Below are positions 9,496 to 18,325 of a stretch of DNA of 43,657 nucleotides, piece after piece. The stretch is from positions 1 to 43,657 of the forward strand of contig JAAUSF010000031.1 of assembly GCA_012033255.1 (NCBI GenBank), given 5' to 3'. This stretch comes from Cyanobacteria bacterium RU_5_0. GTDB taxonomy: Bacteria; Cyanobacteriota; Cyanobacteriia; Elainellales; Elainellaceae. Under the pieces are notes generated by a model, which saw nothing but the letters and a program-made list of their open reading frames with translations, made no database searches and had not been told where the DNA came from. The position numbers were made by a program, and so were the translations under genes. Positions within the stretch are counted from its first letter, which is position 1. Each line of letters opens with the position of its first letter.

Positions 9496-11148
9496 ATGAA
9501 CGTGCTTAGGGTCTATCGGAAATGGCGATCGCTCCTCAAGTTTCTCGCGTTGTTCAGTCTATGTTTGGTTCTTGCCGCCAGTTGTGGTACGTCTCAGTCG
9601 AATGCACCGAACAATCAGACGGAGACTGCGGTTACATCCGGAGATCGCGTGACGATCGGTACCACGCTCGAAGTCAAGACGCTCGATCCGGCGGATGCTT
9701 ACGAAATTTTTCCAGGCGTACTGCTGTATAATTTAGGCGATCGGCTGTATACCTACCAACCTGGCACCACCGAACTCGTCCCGCAATTGGCAACGACACT
9801 GCCAGAGGTGAGTGACGATGGTCTAACTTACAAGATTCCTCTGCGGGAAGGCGTCACCTTCCATGATGGCAGTCCCTTTAACGCCGAAGCGATGGCATTC
9901 TCCATCCAGCGATTCATGGAAAATGGCGGTCGTCCGGCGTTCTTATTGGCAGATCAGATTGAATCCGCTGAAGCCACTGGCGACTATGAGCTAACGATCA
10001 CCGTGAAACAGCCTTTCGCCGCGTTTCCGGCACTACTGACTTTTTCGGGTGTGACTCCAGTTCCGCCAAGCGCCTACGAACTGGGTTCGGGTAAGTTTAA
10101 GCCTGATTCGTTCGTCGGCACAGGACCTTATAAGCTAGCCAGTTTAAGCCCTGATTCTGTCAAGCTGGATGTAAACGATCAGTATTGGGGCGAAAAGCCT
10201 GCGAACCAAGGTATTGATATTCAGATCATCAGTAGCGCTGCAAATCTGTTTAACACCTTCAAAACAGGCGGATTGGATGTCGTTTATCAAACCCTTGATC
10301 CTGACCAAATTCGTACCTTGATCGAGGGGGCTGAGCAAGGCGGTTGGCAAGTGATTGAAGCGGATACCAATACGGTTAACTATTTAGTCATGAATGTAAA
10401 GAGTGAACCGTTGGATGAGGTAAAGGTGCGGCAAGCGATCGCTGCCATGATCGATCGCAAACTATTGGTCGATCGCGTCTTCCAGGGGCAAGCCGAACCG
10501 CTTTATAGCCTGATCCCCACGAATCTGCCAGAATACAAACCTGTTTTTGAGCAAGAATATGGGGCATCTGGTGATTTTGACAAAGCCAAAACGCTGCTGA
10601 CGGAAGCCGGATTCTCGGAGTCCAATCCGTTACCGTTGGAAATTTGGCATTCTTCCACTTCGACAACGCGGAGTTTGGTAGCTTCGACCTTGAAAGCCTC
10701 GATCGAGCAACAGTTTCCGGGTCTGGTTAACGTCAAAATTGACAGTGTTGAGGCGGCAACCATTTTCGATAACCTGGATAAAGGCACCTATCCAACCGTA
10801 ATGCTCGATTGGTATGCAGACTATGTAGATGCTGACAGCTTCATGCAACCCTTCATGTCCTGTGATAAAGGCTCAGTCGAGGCAGGATGTGAAGAAGGGC
10901 AGAGTCAATTAGGCGGATCGTTTTATTACAGCGATCGGGCGAATCAACTGATCAAACAAGAACGCGCCGAACAAGACACCAACGCCCGTAAAACCCAATT
11001 CGAGGAACTGCAAGACCTGCTAGCAACCGATGTTCCCTACATTCCTCTTTGGCAAAACAAAGACTACATCTTCGCCAAATCAGGCATAGAAGGAACTGTC
11101 ATTCAGCCGACTCAACAAATCCTATTAGGGCAAATCAAAAAATCCTAG
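9496..11148 (+). CDS. ABC transporter solute-binding lipoprotein, family 5
   Basis: An extracytoplasmic binding protein of the peptide/nickel/oligosaccharide class (SBP_bac_5), about 550 aa. I chose the ATG at 9496; an in-frame GTG at 9445 would add 17 residues ahead of the signal sequence. The N-terminus is a lipoprotein signal: basic RVYRKWRSLLKF, a hydrophobic core, then LVLAASCGTS, where Cys is the likely lipidated residue. Family segments include VTIGTTLEVKTLDPADAY, LREGVTFHDGSPFNAEAM and the DWYADYVDADSFMQPF region. The ligand is probably a peptide-like solute but cannot be read from sequence. A DppB-type permease follows 122 bp downstream. No dppC, dppD or dppF is visible. Confidence 0.92.
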   Translation: MNVLRVYRKWRSLLKFLALFSLCLVLAASCGTSQSNAPNNQTETAVTSGDRVTIGTTLEVKTLDPADAYEIFPGVLLYNLGDRLYTYQPGTTELVPQLATTLPEVSDDGLTYKIPLREGVTFHDGSPFNAEAMAFSIQRFMENGGRPAFLLADQIESAEATGDYELTITVKQPFAAFPALLTFSGVTPVPPSAYELGSGKFKPDSFVGTGPYKLASLSPDSVKLDVNDQYWGEKPANQGIDIQIISSAANLFNTFKTGGLDVVYQTLDPDQIRTLIEGAEQGGWQVIEADTNTVNYLVMNVKSEPLDEVKVRQAIAAMIDRKLLVDRVFQGQAEPLYSLIPTNLPEYKPVFEQEYGASGDFDKAKTLLTEAGFSESNPLPLEIWHSSTSTTRSLVASTLKASIEQQFPGLVNVKIDSVEAATIFDNLDKGTYPTVMLDWYADYVDADSFMQPFMSCDKGSVEAGCEEGQSQLGGSFYYSDRANQLIKQERAEQDTNARKTQFEELQDLLATDVPYIPLWQNKDYIFAKSGIEGTVIQPTQQILLGQIKKS

Positions 11149-11152
11149 AAAC

Positions 11153-11183
11153 CCTATAGCAGTAGCCAGCGTGGTTAGGACAT
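11153..11183 (+). repeat. dispersed repeat, GGTTAGGACAT family
   Basis: Starts CCTATAGCAGTAG and ends GGTTAGGACAT. It matches the reverse complement of 43441-43469 closely and 1204-1234 less closely. Confidence 0.55.
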
Positions 11184-11220
11184 TGCCAAAAGCTGAAAGC
11201 CAAACGATCAATCAATCCTG

Positions 11221-11265
11221 ACTCAGCACTCAGCACTCAGCTATAATTCTTCATCCTTCATCCCT
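11221..11265. repeat. two adjacent heptamer STRR arrays
   Basis: ACTCAGC is repeated about three times at 11221-11241. A TTCATCC/TTCATCC array follows at about 11249-11265 and ends five bases before the permease ATG, where a ribosome-binding site would be expected. Confidence 0.8.
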
Positions 11266-11270
11266 CACTA

Positions 11271-12296
11271 ATGTCTCGCTCAATTGCACTCCGCTACTAC
11301 GTTCTCTCTCGCTTGATGCTTGCACCCCTGATGATCTGGACGATCACTACCCTGATCTTCCTGATCCTCAGAGCAACTCCGGGTGATCCGATCGACGCGC
11401 TATTAGGTCCTCGTGCCCCAGCCGCCGCGAAGGAGGAATTGCGGGAACAGTTGGGACTCAATGCGCCGCTATGGCTGCAATATCTCAACTACATGGGGAA
11501 TCTGCTGCGGCTAGATCTGGGAACCTCGATCGCCTCTCAGGGCAAAACGGTTTGGCAGATCATTTACGATCACTTTCCAGCCACAGTGGAGCTTGCAGTC
11601 TTTGGCATGATTGTCTCTGTCGTCGTGGGAGTGACGATTGGAGCGATCGCCGCATCTAAACCTAACACTGGCTTCGATGTCGGAGGGCGGCTGTTTGGGA
11701 TTATCACCTATGCGGTGCCGATGTATTGGTTTGGCATGATTTTGCAGTTGGTGTTTGCCGTGCAATTTCGTTGGTTCCCGATCGGCACACGATTCCCGCT
11801 ATCGCTCCAGCAACCCCAACGTTTGACTGGGTTATATGTGGTAGACAGCCTGTTAACGGGTAATCTGATCCAATTTTTTACCAGTTTGCACTATCTGGCA
11901 TTGCCCAGCCTCACGCTTGGGCTGTTGATTAGTGGCGTTTTTGAGCGGATGGTGCGGGTGAACTTAAATCAAACCCTGAAAGCAGATTACGTGGAAGCGG
12001 CTCGTGCAAGAGGCATTCCTGAGCACCGAATCGTGATTGCCCATGCCTTGAAAAATGCTTTGATCCCGGTGATCACGATCTTGGGGTTGACCTTTGCCTC
12101 TCTACTCGGCGGAGCCATTTTAACGGAAGTTACATTCTCCTGGCCCGGACTCGCGAATCGCCTCTATGAAGCCATCTCTGAGCGAGACTATCCCGTCGTT
12201 CAGGGGATCATGGTGTTCTTGTCGGTGATCGTCGCGATCGCCAGCATCCTCATCGATATCCTCAATGCTTACATTGATCCCCGGATTCGATATTAG
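11271..12296 (+). CDS. ABC transporter permease, DppB type
   Basis: A 341-residue inner-membrane permease of the peptide/nickel class. The N-terminal span MLAPLMIWTITTLIFLILR is followed by the conserved RATPGDPIDALLG element and the large periplasmic loop. The ATPase-contacting EAA loop reads DYVEAARARGIPEHRIVIAHA near residue 240. The C-terminus has the ILTEVTFSWPGLANRLYEAI signature. Family members work as a heterodimer with a DppC-type partner, which is absent here and presumably encoded elsewhere. The gene follows the family-5 binding protein, its likely partner. A CATCCTTCATCCCTC array directly precedes the ATG and no Shine-Dalgarno sequence is visible. Confidence 0.93.
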   Translation: MSRSIALRYYVLSRLMLAPLMIWTITTLIFLILRATPGDPIDALLGPRAPAAAKEELREQLGLNAPLWLQYLNYMGNLLRLDLGTSIASQGKTVWQIIYDHFPATVELAVFGMIVSVVVGVTIGAIAASKPNTGFDVGGRLFGIITYAVPMYWFGMILQLVFAVQFRWFPIGTRFPLSLQQPQRLTGLYVVDSLLTGNLIQFFTSLHYLALPSLTLGLLISGVFERMVRVNLNQTLKADYVEAARARGIPEHRIVIAHALKNALIPVITILGLTFASLLGGAILTEVTFSWPGLANRLYEAISERDYPVVQGIMVFLSVIVAIASILIDILNAYIDPRIRY

Positions 12297-12306
12297 GCAC
12301 CCCTCA

Positions 12307-12759
12307 TCACTCCTCATACTGCCCCGAAGATACCTGCTGCCCATTTCTATCCTTGTCCTCTGAAGAACGGGCACTCGACTGCGTGGGATGTGTCCAGACG
12401 ACTTGGCGCTGCATCGGATCGACACGGACGCTTTCTTCTTGCATGACACTCATGGCTTGCTGAGGATCAAAGTGGCGATCGAAGTCCGCCTGCAACTGCC
12501 CTACCCGCGCCTCAACCTCAGCAACCTCTGCGTTGAGTTCCTTCAGCTTCGTCTGCTGAGAGAGGTTATGGGGTAACAGCTTTACGAGCGCAGCAACCGC
12601 TATCGTTCCCAGCAGAAAATTCACAGCGAGTTTGACAGTCGCTTCTGCGGCGAGTGTCCGATAGGGATTCCGACGTTGGCGACGGCGCACCCGCACCAAT
12701 GCCCGACGCGAGGGGTCTAGGGGCGGATTAGGGTGATTTGAGGGTTTAACTGCATTCAT
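12307..12759 (-). CDS. small bitopic membrane protein with coiled coil
   Basis: Function not recognised. From ATG at 12759 the protein is 150 aa; a GTG at 12777 could add six residues. The N-terminus is very basic (RRALVRVRRRQRRNPYR). One membrane span follows (about VKLAVNFLLGTIAVAALVKLL), then a heptad-like helix (LKELNAEVAEVEARVGQLQADF) and a polar tail. This order resembles the architecture of FtsL/FtsB-type division proteins, but I see no diagnostic motif and do not assign that role. It converges with the permease gene, with only 10 bp between stop codons. Confidence 0.75.
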   Translation of the reverse strand: MNAVKPSNHPNPPLDPSRRALVRVRRRQRRNPYRTLAAEATVKLAVNFLLGTIAVAALVKLLPHNLSQQTKLKELNAEVAEVEARVGQLQADFDRHFDPQQAMSVMQEESVRVDPMQRQVVWTHPTQSSARSSEDKDRNGQQVSSGQYEE

Positions 12760-13023
12760 GACGACGAAATCCTGCACTGACTGAGGGGATTGTTCAAGTT
12801 CAAATCAACCCTCACATTGACCGCTATTCAAAAAGCTAGACATCGATCGATTCGGATGAGCAAGCTCAGAAAGTATAGCCGGAAGTATACCTGGAAAAAA
12901 TCAAACTCGTAGATGATTTAAATCGCTATCCAGCAAATTTTTAGCAGATATTTTAAGTTTAAGGCTTATAGCTTAGCAGAGAGTTCACCTGAAGCATACC
13001 CAATTCCAGTAAAACTCGATCAG
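12760..13023. other. intergenic, nothing recognised
   Basis: AT-rich spacer upstream of the small membrane protein gene. I see no coding potential, RNA fold or repeat that I can support. Confidence 0.4.
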
Positions 13024-13239
13024 TTAATCTGTCATTGGTCGATTAGCCTCAGGATAGACCCTCTGCCCACTGAAAAGGCTTTCCTGAACGCGAGCGGCTA
13101 AAACATACAGCGACACAGGTTCCATCCACTGACGCAAATTAGCCTGAGAGAATGTTTGATAAAGTCATCGTTGCTCTTGGCTAACCTGCGGAAGCAATGT
13201 TAGTTTGTATTGCTGCGGTTTTAGCCGCCAAAATATAGA
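13024..13239 (-). pseudogene. possible decayed ORF next to psaM
   Basis: Read on the minus strand, one frame stays open for 71 codons except for a single TGA at 13165-13167. It yields protein-like sequence: FWRLKPQQYKLTLLPQVS before the stop, and LRQWMEPVSLYVLAARVQES after it, ending PEANRPMTD. There is no convincing start codon, and the frame begins only seven bases past the psaM stop on the same strand. It may be a fossil gene or chance. I do not recognise a family. Confidence 0.3.
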
Positions 13240-13246
13240 TCAGGAA

Positions 13247-13342
13247 TTATTTATAGAGTTCCGTGGCAAGCCGGAATGCCAGAATGCCAGGAATGAGAGC
13301 AACTACTAGGGCAACATAGACTTGGGTATCTGATAGTGACAT
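13247..13342 (-). CDS. psaM: photosystem I reaction center subunit XII (PsaM)
   Basis: A 31-residue single-span thylakoid membrane subunit of photosystem I, near the interface of the trimer. The translation begins [19 protein letters not shown] and ends [11 protein letters not shown], a full-length match to the PsaM family as I know it. A good ribosome-binding site (AGGAG, minus strand, 13353-13357) lies about ten bases before the ATG, supporting this start. It is too short for ordinary gene-length cut-offs and is easily missed. It is monocistronic in appearance; the 400-bp spacer upstream presumably carries its promoter. Confidence 0.95.
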   Translation of the reverse strand: MSLSDTQVYVALVVALIPGILAFRLATELYK

Positions 13343-13742
13343 AACCAAAAAACTCCTATTGTCATGGTCATTCTGTCTGCTGTATTGTCTACGTTCCGAG
13401 AGGAGGTAGCCAAAGCCGACGCTAATTAATGTCGGCTAAATCACTGCATTCTGGAATCTTTTGTCACATGATGTAACAGAAAAGAAAAATTCATTGCTCG
13501 TCTACGCGCCTTCTACGGGGGAGGTGATTTCAAAGCGTTAAGGCTTCTCTTGAATTTTTCTTTCGCAGTCGAGAATTCAAGATTGAAGGGATGGAGTTTA
13601 TAGATTATGGCAAGGTGAAATAATCGATTCCACACTCTCGGCTAGCTGTTTTTTTATATGATTAGCTGCGATCGTATCTCTTCACTGTCCGTCCTGTTGC
13701 TACGTCAGTCAGTCCCCTTTCATCATTTGTGGGAGTACTCCA
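13343..13742. other. psaM-phoU divergent spacer with short hairpin
   Basis: This 400-bp spacer lies between divergent psaM and phoU. It contains a 7-bp inverted repeat AGCCGAC / GTCGGCT at 13414-13437 with a 10-bp AT-rich loop. I found no recognisable PHO-box array ahead of phoU and no further gene. Confidence 0.5.
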
Positions 13743-14396
13743 TTGGAAGGTTCCAGACCCACTCAGATTGAATTTGAACGTCAGCTAAGGCGCGTACAGC
13801 GAGATGTCCTGAGAATGGGCGCTTTAGTCGAAAATTCTTGCTGGCTTGCCCGCAAAGCTCTGTTTGAGCGGGATTTAGAAGCGGCTCAATATATTGCTTT
13901 GCAAGACAAACAGATCGATCAGCTTTACCGTCAGATTGAGCTAGATTGCGTTAATTTGATTGCCCTACAAACGCCAGCCATTCAGGATCTGCGTTTTCTC
14001 AGTGCGTTGATGCAACTGATTCGCGATTTAGAACGCATTGGGGATTATGCAGAAGACTTAGGCGAAATTGCGGTCAAGCTATTTCCTTATCCAGTGCATT
14101 TTTGTATGGATCGGGTGCAGATTATGCTCGATCGCTGCCGAGCGATGTTAGCAATGGGTCTAGCCGCGCTTTCTGATTTGGATGCTGAATCTGGTCTAGA
14201 TATTAAATTGAAAGATGATGCAGTTGATTCTGACTATGAATCACTCTATAACTTGCTAGCACGGCAAACCAACATTCAAGGAACCATAGAGCCAATTGTT
14301 CTCCTTGTCCTTGTCATTCGCCATCTCGAACGCATGGCAGACCATGCAACCAATATTGGCAAACGGGTCGCCTATATTGTGACGGGGCAACGCTAG
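13743..14396 (+). CDS. phoU: phosphate signalling protein PhoU
   Basis: A 217-residue all-helical protein with two PhoU repeats (about 8-95 and 115-205). Each carries the metal-binding type signature: LIRDLERIGDYAEDLGEIA in the first and VIRHLERMADHATNIGKRV in the second. By family knowledge PhoU links the Pst phosphate transporter to the PhoR-type sensor kinase and represses the phosphate regulon. No pst or phoBR genes are in the window. The start is a TTG at 13743, supported by GGGAG about eight bases upstream and by the alignment of the first helix. The gene is divergent from psaM. Confidence 0.94.
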   Translation: MEGSRPTQIEFERQLRRVQRDVLRMGALVENSCWLARKALFERDLEAAQYIALQDKQIDQLYRQIELDCVNLIALQTPAIQDLRFLSALMQLIRDLERIGDYAEDLGEIAVKLFPYPVHFCMDRVQIMLDRCRAMLAMGLAALSDLDAESGLDIKLKDDAVDSDYESLYNLLARQTNIQGTIEPIVLLVLVIRHLERMADHATNIGKRVAYIVTGQR

Positions 14397-14535
14397 TTAG
14401 TTGAATAGATTGGACGCAATTGAAAACTGCCATACCTTAGGACTCGAATCTCATTCGTCGCAAACAAAAAAATTTGCTATCCGGATATGTCTCGTGAGGG
14501 GAAAGTATTAATAGAATGAAGAAAGTGCAAAATAG

Positions 14536-14760
14536 CTAAAATTTTAGCACTCCCTTCAGATATCGTTCACTCACCCAGTGTTCATTCCCACTGCTCTCTG
14601 GCTGCATCATTGCTCTATGGTCGGTGGACTGACCTCTAAAATGCTTGAAGCCATCATGCCAAGGGTGACTGTGAGACAAAAGTGCAGGTTTTTCGGGGGG
14701 TAAAGTTGGCTGGCGAAACGGTGTTGCTGCGCTCATTGCAGAGATGAGGTTGCTTTGCAT
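14536..14760 (-). CDS. possible small protein, 74 aa
   Basis: Unrecognised. The frame runs from ATG at 14760 and gives a polar, His/Pro/Ser-rich peptide (PFRQPTLPPEKPALLSHSHP) with no membrane span or signal. No clear ribosome-binding site precedes it. The stop codon lies inside the 14-bp perfect palindrome GCTAAAATTTTAGC (14535-14548). It is the only sizeable frame in the 480-bp phoU-RNase spacer. It may be real or chance. Confidence 0.35.
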   Translation of the reverse strand: MQSNLISAMSAATPFRQPTLPPEKPALLSHSHPWHDGFKHFRGQSTDHRAMMQPESSGNEHWVSERYLKGVLKF

Positions 14761-14876
14761 TGTTCAGTCGGACTCGATCGCCCGAAGGCTTCGGAAATCT
14801 ATGAGCTAACCGTAATGGCTCAAGATTTCACGACCTAGTCAGAGAGTGGAGCTAACCCATAAGGATCGATCGCTAC

Positions 14877-17297
14877 ATGGAATTTTCAATTGCAGAGATA
14901 CTGGCAAATTTCACCGATGATAAATTAATTGCTCCGAAGGCTCTGGAGAAAAAGCTAAATTGCAAAGACGAGGAAAGCCTGCGGAAACTGCAAATTGCTC
15001 TAGATGCATTGGAACGAATCGGCATTCTGGCAAAGGAGCGAGGCAAGTATCGCCGCATGGTTGAAGAAGACGTAGTAGAGGGAAAACTGCGTTGTTCTAG
15101 TAAAGGCTTCTGCTTTGCGATTCAGGATATAGAGGGGTCTGAAGATATTTACATCCGAGAAAGCCACCTGAACACGGCATGGAATGGCGATCGTGTCCTT
15201 GTCAAAGTCACCAAGGAAGGAACCCGTCGGCGCAGCCCAGAAGGAGAAGTGCGGCTGATTCTCGATCGAGCCAATTCATCCGTTCTTGCTCGTGTTAAGC
15301 AAGCCGATGGTCATTACCGAGCAACGCCGCTTGATGATCGTTTGCTGTTTGAGGTGGAACTCAAACCAAATGGAGTGGATTTAGGGGAGGCGATCGATCA
15401 ACTCGCGCATGTGGAAATCCTGCGATATCCATTAGGGCAATATCCTCCGGTTGGTCGGGTGGCACAAATCTTAGGGAGCGATGCTCAGGCGGCTTCAGAG
15501 TTTGATATCGTCTGCTGCAAACATGATCTACCTCGCAAATTTCCGGATGCTGTATTGGAGGCGGCGAAAGCACTTCCGACCAAACTTCGCAAAGCCGATC
15601 TGAAGAAACGGCTGGATTTGCGTGATCTGTTGACAATTACGATCGATGGTCCATCCAATCCGACGGGACCGGCGATCGATGATGCCCTCACCCTAGAGCG
15701 AACTGACAACGGACTCTGGCGCTTGGGAATTCACATCGCTGATGTATCCTCCTATGTTCCACTGAGTTCGCCACTCGATATTGAAGCCCGCAGACGTGGC
15801 ACCTCAATTTACTTGGGTGAAACCGTGCTGCGGATGCTGCCAGAACAAGTTCATCGCTGCTGCTCATTAGTAGTAGGACACGATCGATTAGCCGTTTCAG
15901 TATTGGTCTATCTAGATGATGATGGACAAGTGGTTGAGTTTGAAGTTCAACCCACGGTCATTCATGTGGCGCATCGGCTGGATTATCAGCAGGCTCAGGT
16001 AATCCTGGAGCGGCATGACTCTTCGGAAGCGCAAGCCACGATCGCCCCAGCCTACCCACTTCCCTCCCTCGATCAACTGGAAGAGTTTGAGGAAGTGTTT
16101 GAGATGCTGGATCAATTGTTTAGCCTCAGTCAAGCCGTTCGGAACCAACGCTTGCAGCGAGGCGCATTTGACTTGAATCTGCCCGAAAAAGTCTTCCCTG
16201 ATGAAGCTAATCCGGAACTCAGCAAATTTCTCTCAACCAAATTCCAGTATGACGATGAAGGGGCGATAGGGGCGATGGTGGTTTCGGCATTCTTGCCTGC
16301 TCGATCGATCGTCACCGAATTCATGCTGCTAGCCAATCAACTCGTTGCCTCCCATCTCCTAGCACTGCAAGTTCCAGCAATTTACCGAGTCCATCGGACT
16401 CCTGACCCTGGGGATGTGCAAGAGTTGCTGAAGCTGGTTGGCAACATGGGCATCGACGCGCACCTGGAGGAAGAGGACGTGGTGCATCCGCGTGACTATC
16501 AACGACTCGTACAGCAATTTGCGGAGTCGAAAACAGAGAAGGTTTTGACCTACCTGCTCCTATCCACATTCAAGCCAGCCGTCTACAGCACGACCCCTGG
16601 CACTCACTTTGGGTTGGCACTAGAGCAAGGGTATACTCATTTCACGTCTCCCCTACGCCGCTATCCCGATTTACTGGTGCATCGTATCCTTCATGCCGTA
16701 TTTGAGTATGGGCGCGATCGTCGGACAACCCGCTCAAAAGACCGCGTAGACCTCCGCAACAGTTCTTCCCACGACCAGATTAATTGGAATGTTCTACCCA
16801 CTGACCTTCATGCTGAACTAGAGGAAAATGTTGCGGCTGTTGTGGTTCACCTGACCGAACAGGAAAAACTCTCGCAAGAAGCAGAAGCCGATATCGAAGG
16901 GCTGAAAAAAGCTGAATTCATGCAGCAGCATACGGGCAAAATCTTCCACGGCTTGATCACAGGTGTCCAGTCTTACGGTTTCTTTGTAGAGATCGAAGAA
17001 CTCCTTGTGGAAGGCTTAGTTCATGTCAGTTCCCTGAAAGACGACTGGTATGAATACCGTTCTCGCCAGCAGAAATTAGTCGGACGCAAGAACCGGAAAC
17101 AGTATAAGCTGGGCGATCGGGTTGAAGTCCAGGTCAAGAGCGTAGACTATTATCGTCAACAAATCGATCTCGTCGCGGTGGGTGGCGGCAGCGAAGCCCC
17201 TGAAGAGGATGACCCCGAAGACACCTTCCATCCGGATCACGACGAAGAGAACGGCGATCTCAATGATCATGAAGAGGCATATGATGAAGAAAGGTAA
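14877..17297 (+). CDS. RNase II/R-family (RNB) protein with S1 domain
   Basis: An 806-residue VacB/RNase II-type protein. An N-terminal winged-helix part (about 1-65) and cold-shock domains precede the RNB domain (about 245-600), then an S1 domain at about 690-770 (GKIFHGLITGVQSYGFFVEI) and a very acidic tail. The family degrades RNA 3' to 5' with metal ions held by a cluster of four Asp. Here that region reads TITIDGPSNPTGPAIDDAL. D257, D268 and D269 are present, but the Asp two positions before the DD pair is Ala266, and the loop is three residues longer than in E. coli RNase R. The RNA-clamping THFTSPLRRYPDLLVHR segment is intact. Cyanobacteria also have a Zam-type RNB paralogue, which this could be. 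ubiX follows 224 bp downstream. Confidence 0.88.
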   Translation: MEFSIAEILANFTDDKLIAPKALEKKLNCKDEESLRKLQIALDALERIGILAKERGKYRRMVEEDVVEGKLRCSSKGFCFAIQDIEGSEDIYIRESHLNTAWNGDRVLVKVTKEGTRRRSPEGEVRLILDRANSSVLARVKQADGHYRATPLDDRLLFEVELKPNGVDLGEAIDQLAHVEILRYPLGQYPPVGRVAQILGSDAQAASEFDIVCCKHDLPRKFPDAVLEAAKALPTKLRKADLKKRLDLRDLLTITIDGPSNPTGPAIDDALTLERTDNGLWRLGIHIADVSSYVPLSSPLDIEARRRGTSIYLGETVLRMLPEQVHRCCSLVVGHDRLAVSVLVYLDDDGQVVEFEVQPTVIHVAHRLDYQQAQVILERHDSSEAQATIAPAYPLPSLDQLEEFEEVFEMLDQLFSLSQAVRNQRLQRGAFDLNLPEKVFPDEANPELSKFLSTKFQYDDEGAIGAMVVSAFLPARSIVTEFMLLANQLVASHLLALQVPAIYRVHRTPDPGDVQELLKLVGNMGIDAHLEEEDVVHPRDYQRLVQQFAESKTEKVLTYLLLSTFKPAVYSTTPGTHFGLALEQGYTHFTSPLRRYPDLLVHRILHAVFEYGRDRRTTRSKDRVDLRNSSSHDQINWNVLPTDLHAELEENVAAVVVHLTEQEKLSQEAEADIEGLKKAEFMQQHTGKIFHGLITGVQSYGFFVEIEELLVEGLVHVSSLKDDWYEYRSRQQKLVGRKNRKQYKLGDRVEVQVKSVDYYRQQIDLVAVGGGSEAPEEDDPEDTFHPDHDEENGDLNDHEEAYDEER

Positions 17298-17301
17298 ACT
17301 A

Positions 17302-17515
17302 GTTTTGAGTTTTGAGTTTAAGTTTGATGGCTCATCACTCAGTTCCTCCTGCTGTTAGTGGTAAAGCTGCAACTAGAAAGCACTTCAAGCCGGAGACTAT
17401 GGAACGAGTTTCAGTCTTCCAAATTGGAGGGTAACCCATCCTCAAAGTTCCTCAGAATTGGGAGATTTAGAGGCAAGACAAACTCAAAACTCAAAACTCA
17501 AAACTCAAAACTCCC
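17302..17515. repeat. opposed heptamer arrays flanking a palindromic repeat
   Basis: GTTTTGA-type copies (17302-17325) face five tandem AAAACTC copies (17479-17515). Between them, about 17437-17475 carries a copy of the CCTCAGAATTGGGAGATTT family that recurs near 24473-24511 and 34427-34465. The array ends six bases before the ubiX GTG. Confidence 0.75.
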
Positions 17516-17521
17516 CCAACC

Positions 17522-18166
17522 GTGTCTAGTCATTCTTCTGCTCCTCTTCCTTTGATTCTCGGTGTGACGGGTGCATCAGGTTTAATTTATGTGGTTCGTG
17601 CCCTGAAATTCTTGCTGGAGGCGGACTATACGATCGACCTGGTTGCGTCTAAATCAACTTATATGGTCTGGCAAGTGGAACAAAACACTCGGATGCCGCT
17701 AGAGTCATTGCAGCAAGAGCAATTTTGGCGACAGCAAGCAGGCGTGGACATGAGCGGTAAGCTGCGTTGCCATCCGTGGGGAGATGTAGGGGCCACGATC
17801 GCCAGTGGTTCATTTCGTACTTCAGGCATGATCGTCATCCCATGTAGCATGAGTACGGTGGCAAAACTGGCGGCTGGATTAAGTTCTGACTTGCTGGAAC
17901 GAGCCGCTGATGTCCAACTGAAAGAAGGACGCAAACTCGTGATCGTCCCGCGTGAAACCCCTTTCAGTTTAATTCACTTGAGAAATCTGACGACGTTGGC
18001 AGAGGCAGGAGCCAGAATTGTACCCGCGATTCCGGCATGGTATCACCATCCGCAGACGATCGAGGATTTAGTTGATTTCGTTGTAGCTCGTGCGTTAGAT
18101 CAGCTTGATATCGATTGTGTGCCGCTTCGACGGTGGGAGGGGCGGTTGGGGAAGGATGAAGGATGA
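17522..18166 (+). CDS. ubiX: flavin prenyltransferase UbiX
   Basis: Makes prenylated FMN by joining dimethylallyl phosphate to reduced FMN; the product is the cofactor of UbiD-type decarboxylases, used in cyanobacteria for plastoquinone synthesis. The 214-residue protein has the FMN-binding start LILGVTGASGLIYVVRAL, the phosphate-contact segment GMIVIPCSMSTVAKLAAGLS and the VPRETPFSLIHLRNL motif, all typical of UbiX/Pad1. The start is GTG at 17522, directly after the AAAACTC array, with no Shine-Dalgarno sequence visible. The last residues (GKDEG) come from a GGATGAA heptamer array that runs past the stop codon. Confidence 0.95.
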   Translation: MSSHSSAPLPLILGVTGASGLIYVVRALKFLLEADYTIDLVASKSTYMVWQVEQNTRMPLESLQQEQFWRQQAGVDMSGKLRCHPWGDVGATIASGSFRTSGMIVIPCSMSTVAKLAAGLSSDLLERAADVQLKEGRKLVIVPRETPFSLIHLRNLTTLAEAGARIVPAIPAWYHHPQTIEDLVDFVVARALDQLDIDCVPLRRWEGRLGKDEG

Positions 18167-18169
18167 AGA
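18152..18169. repeat. heptamer STRR (AAGGATG/GGATGAA)
   Basis: Short GGATGAA-type array spanning the ubiX stop codon, so part of it is translated. Confidence 0.65.
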
Positions 18170-18325
18170 GCGGAGAAAGCGTCACAATTGATATAGCCTT
18201 ATAGGCATCTTGCCCGTCCACTTGTGCAAAATAAGTGTTGAATGGCTTACTTACATCATCAAGAACTACTTTAGAGTAAGACGTTTTTCTCGTGGCATTC
18301 CTGAATCCTCGTTGAGGCGTTACCA

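Noticed and set aside
13165-13167. TGA in the psaM-adjacent frame as a recoded selenocysteine
   Set aside because: No SECIS-like hairpin or selenoprotein context; decay, error or chance is simpler.
13721-13742. PHO-box search ahead of phoU
   Set aside because: No tandem 8-bp direct repeats of the cyanobacterial PHO type are visible.
14435-14470. GGACTCGAATCTC resembling a tRNA T-loop
   Set aside because: No acceptor, D or anticodon stem could be built around it.
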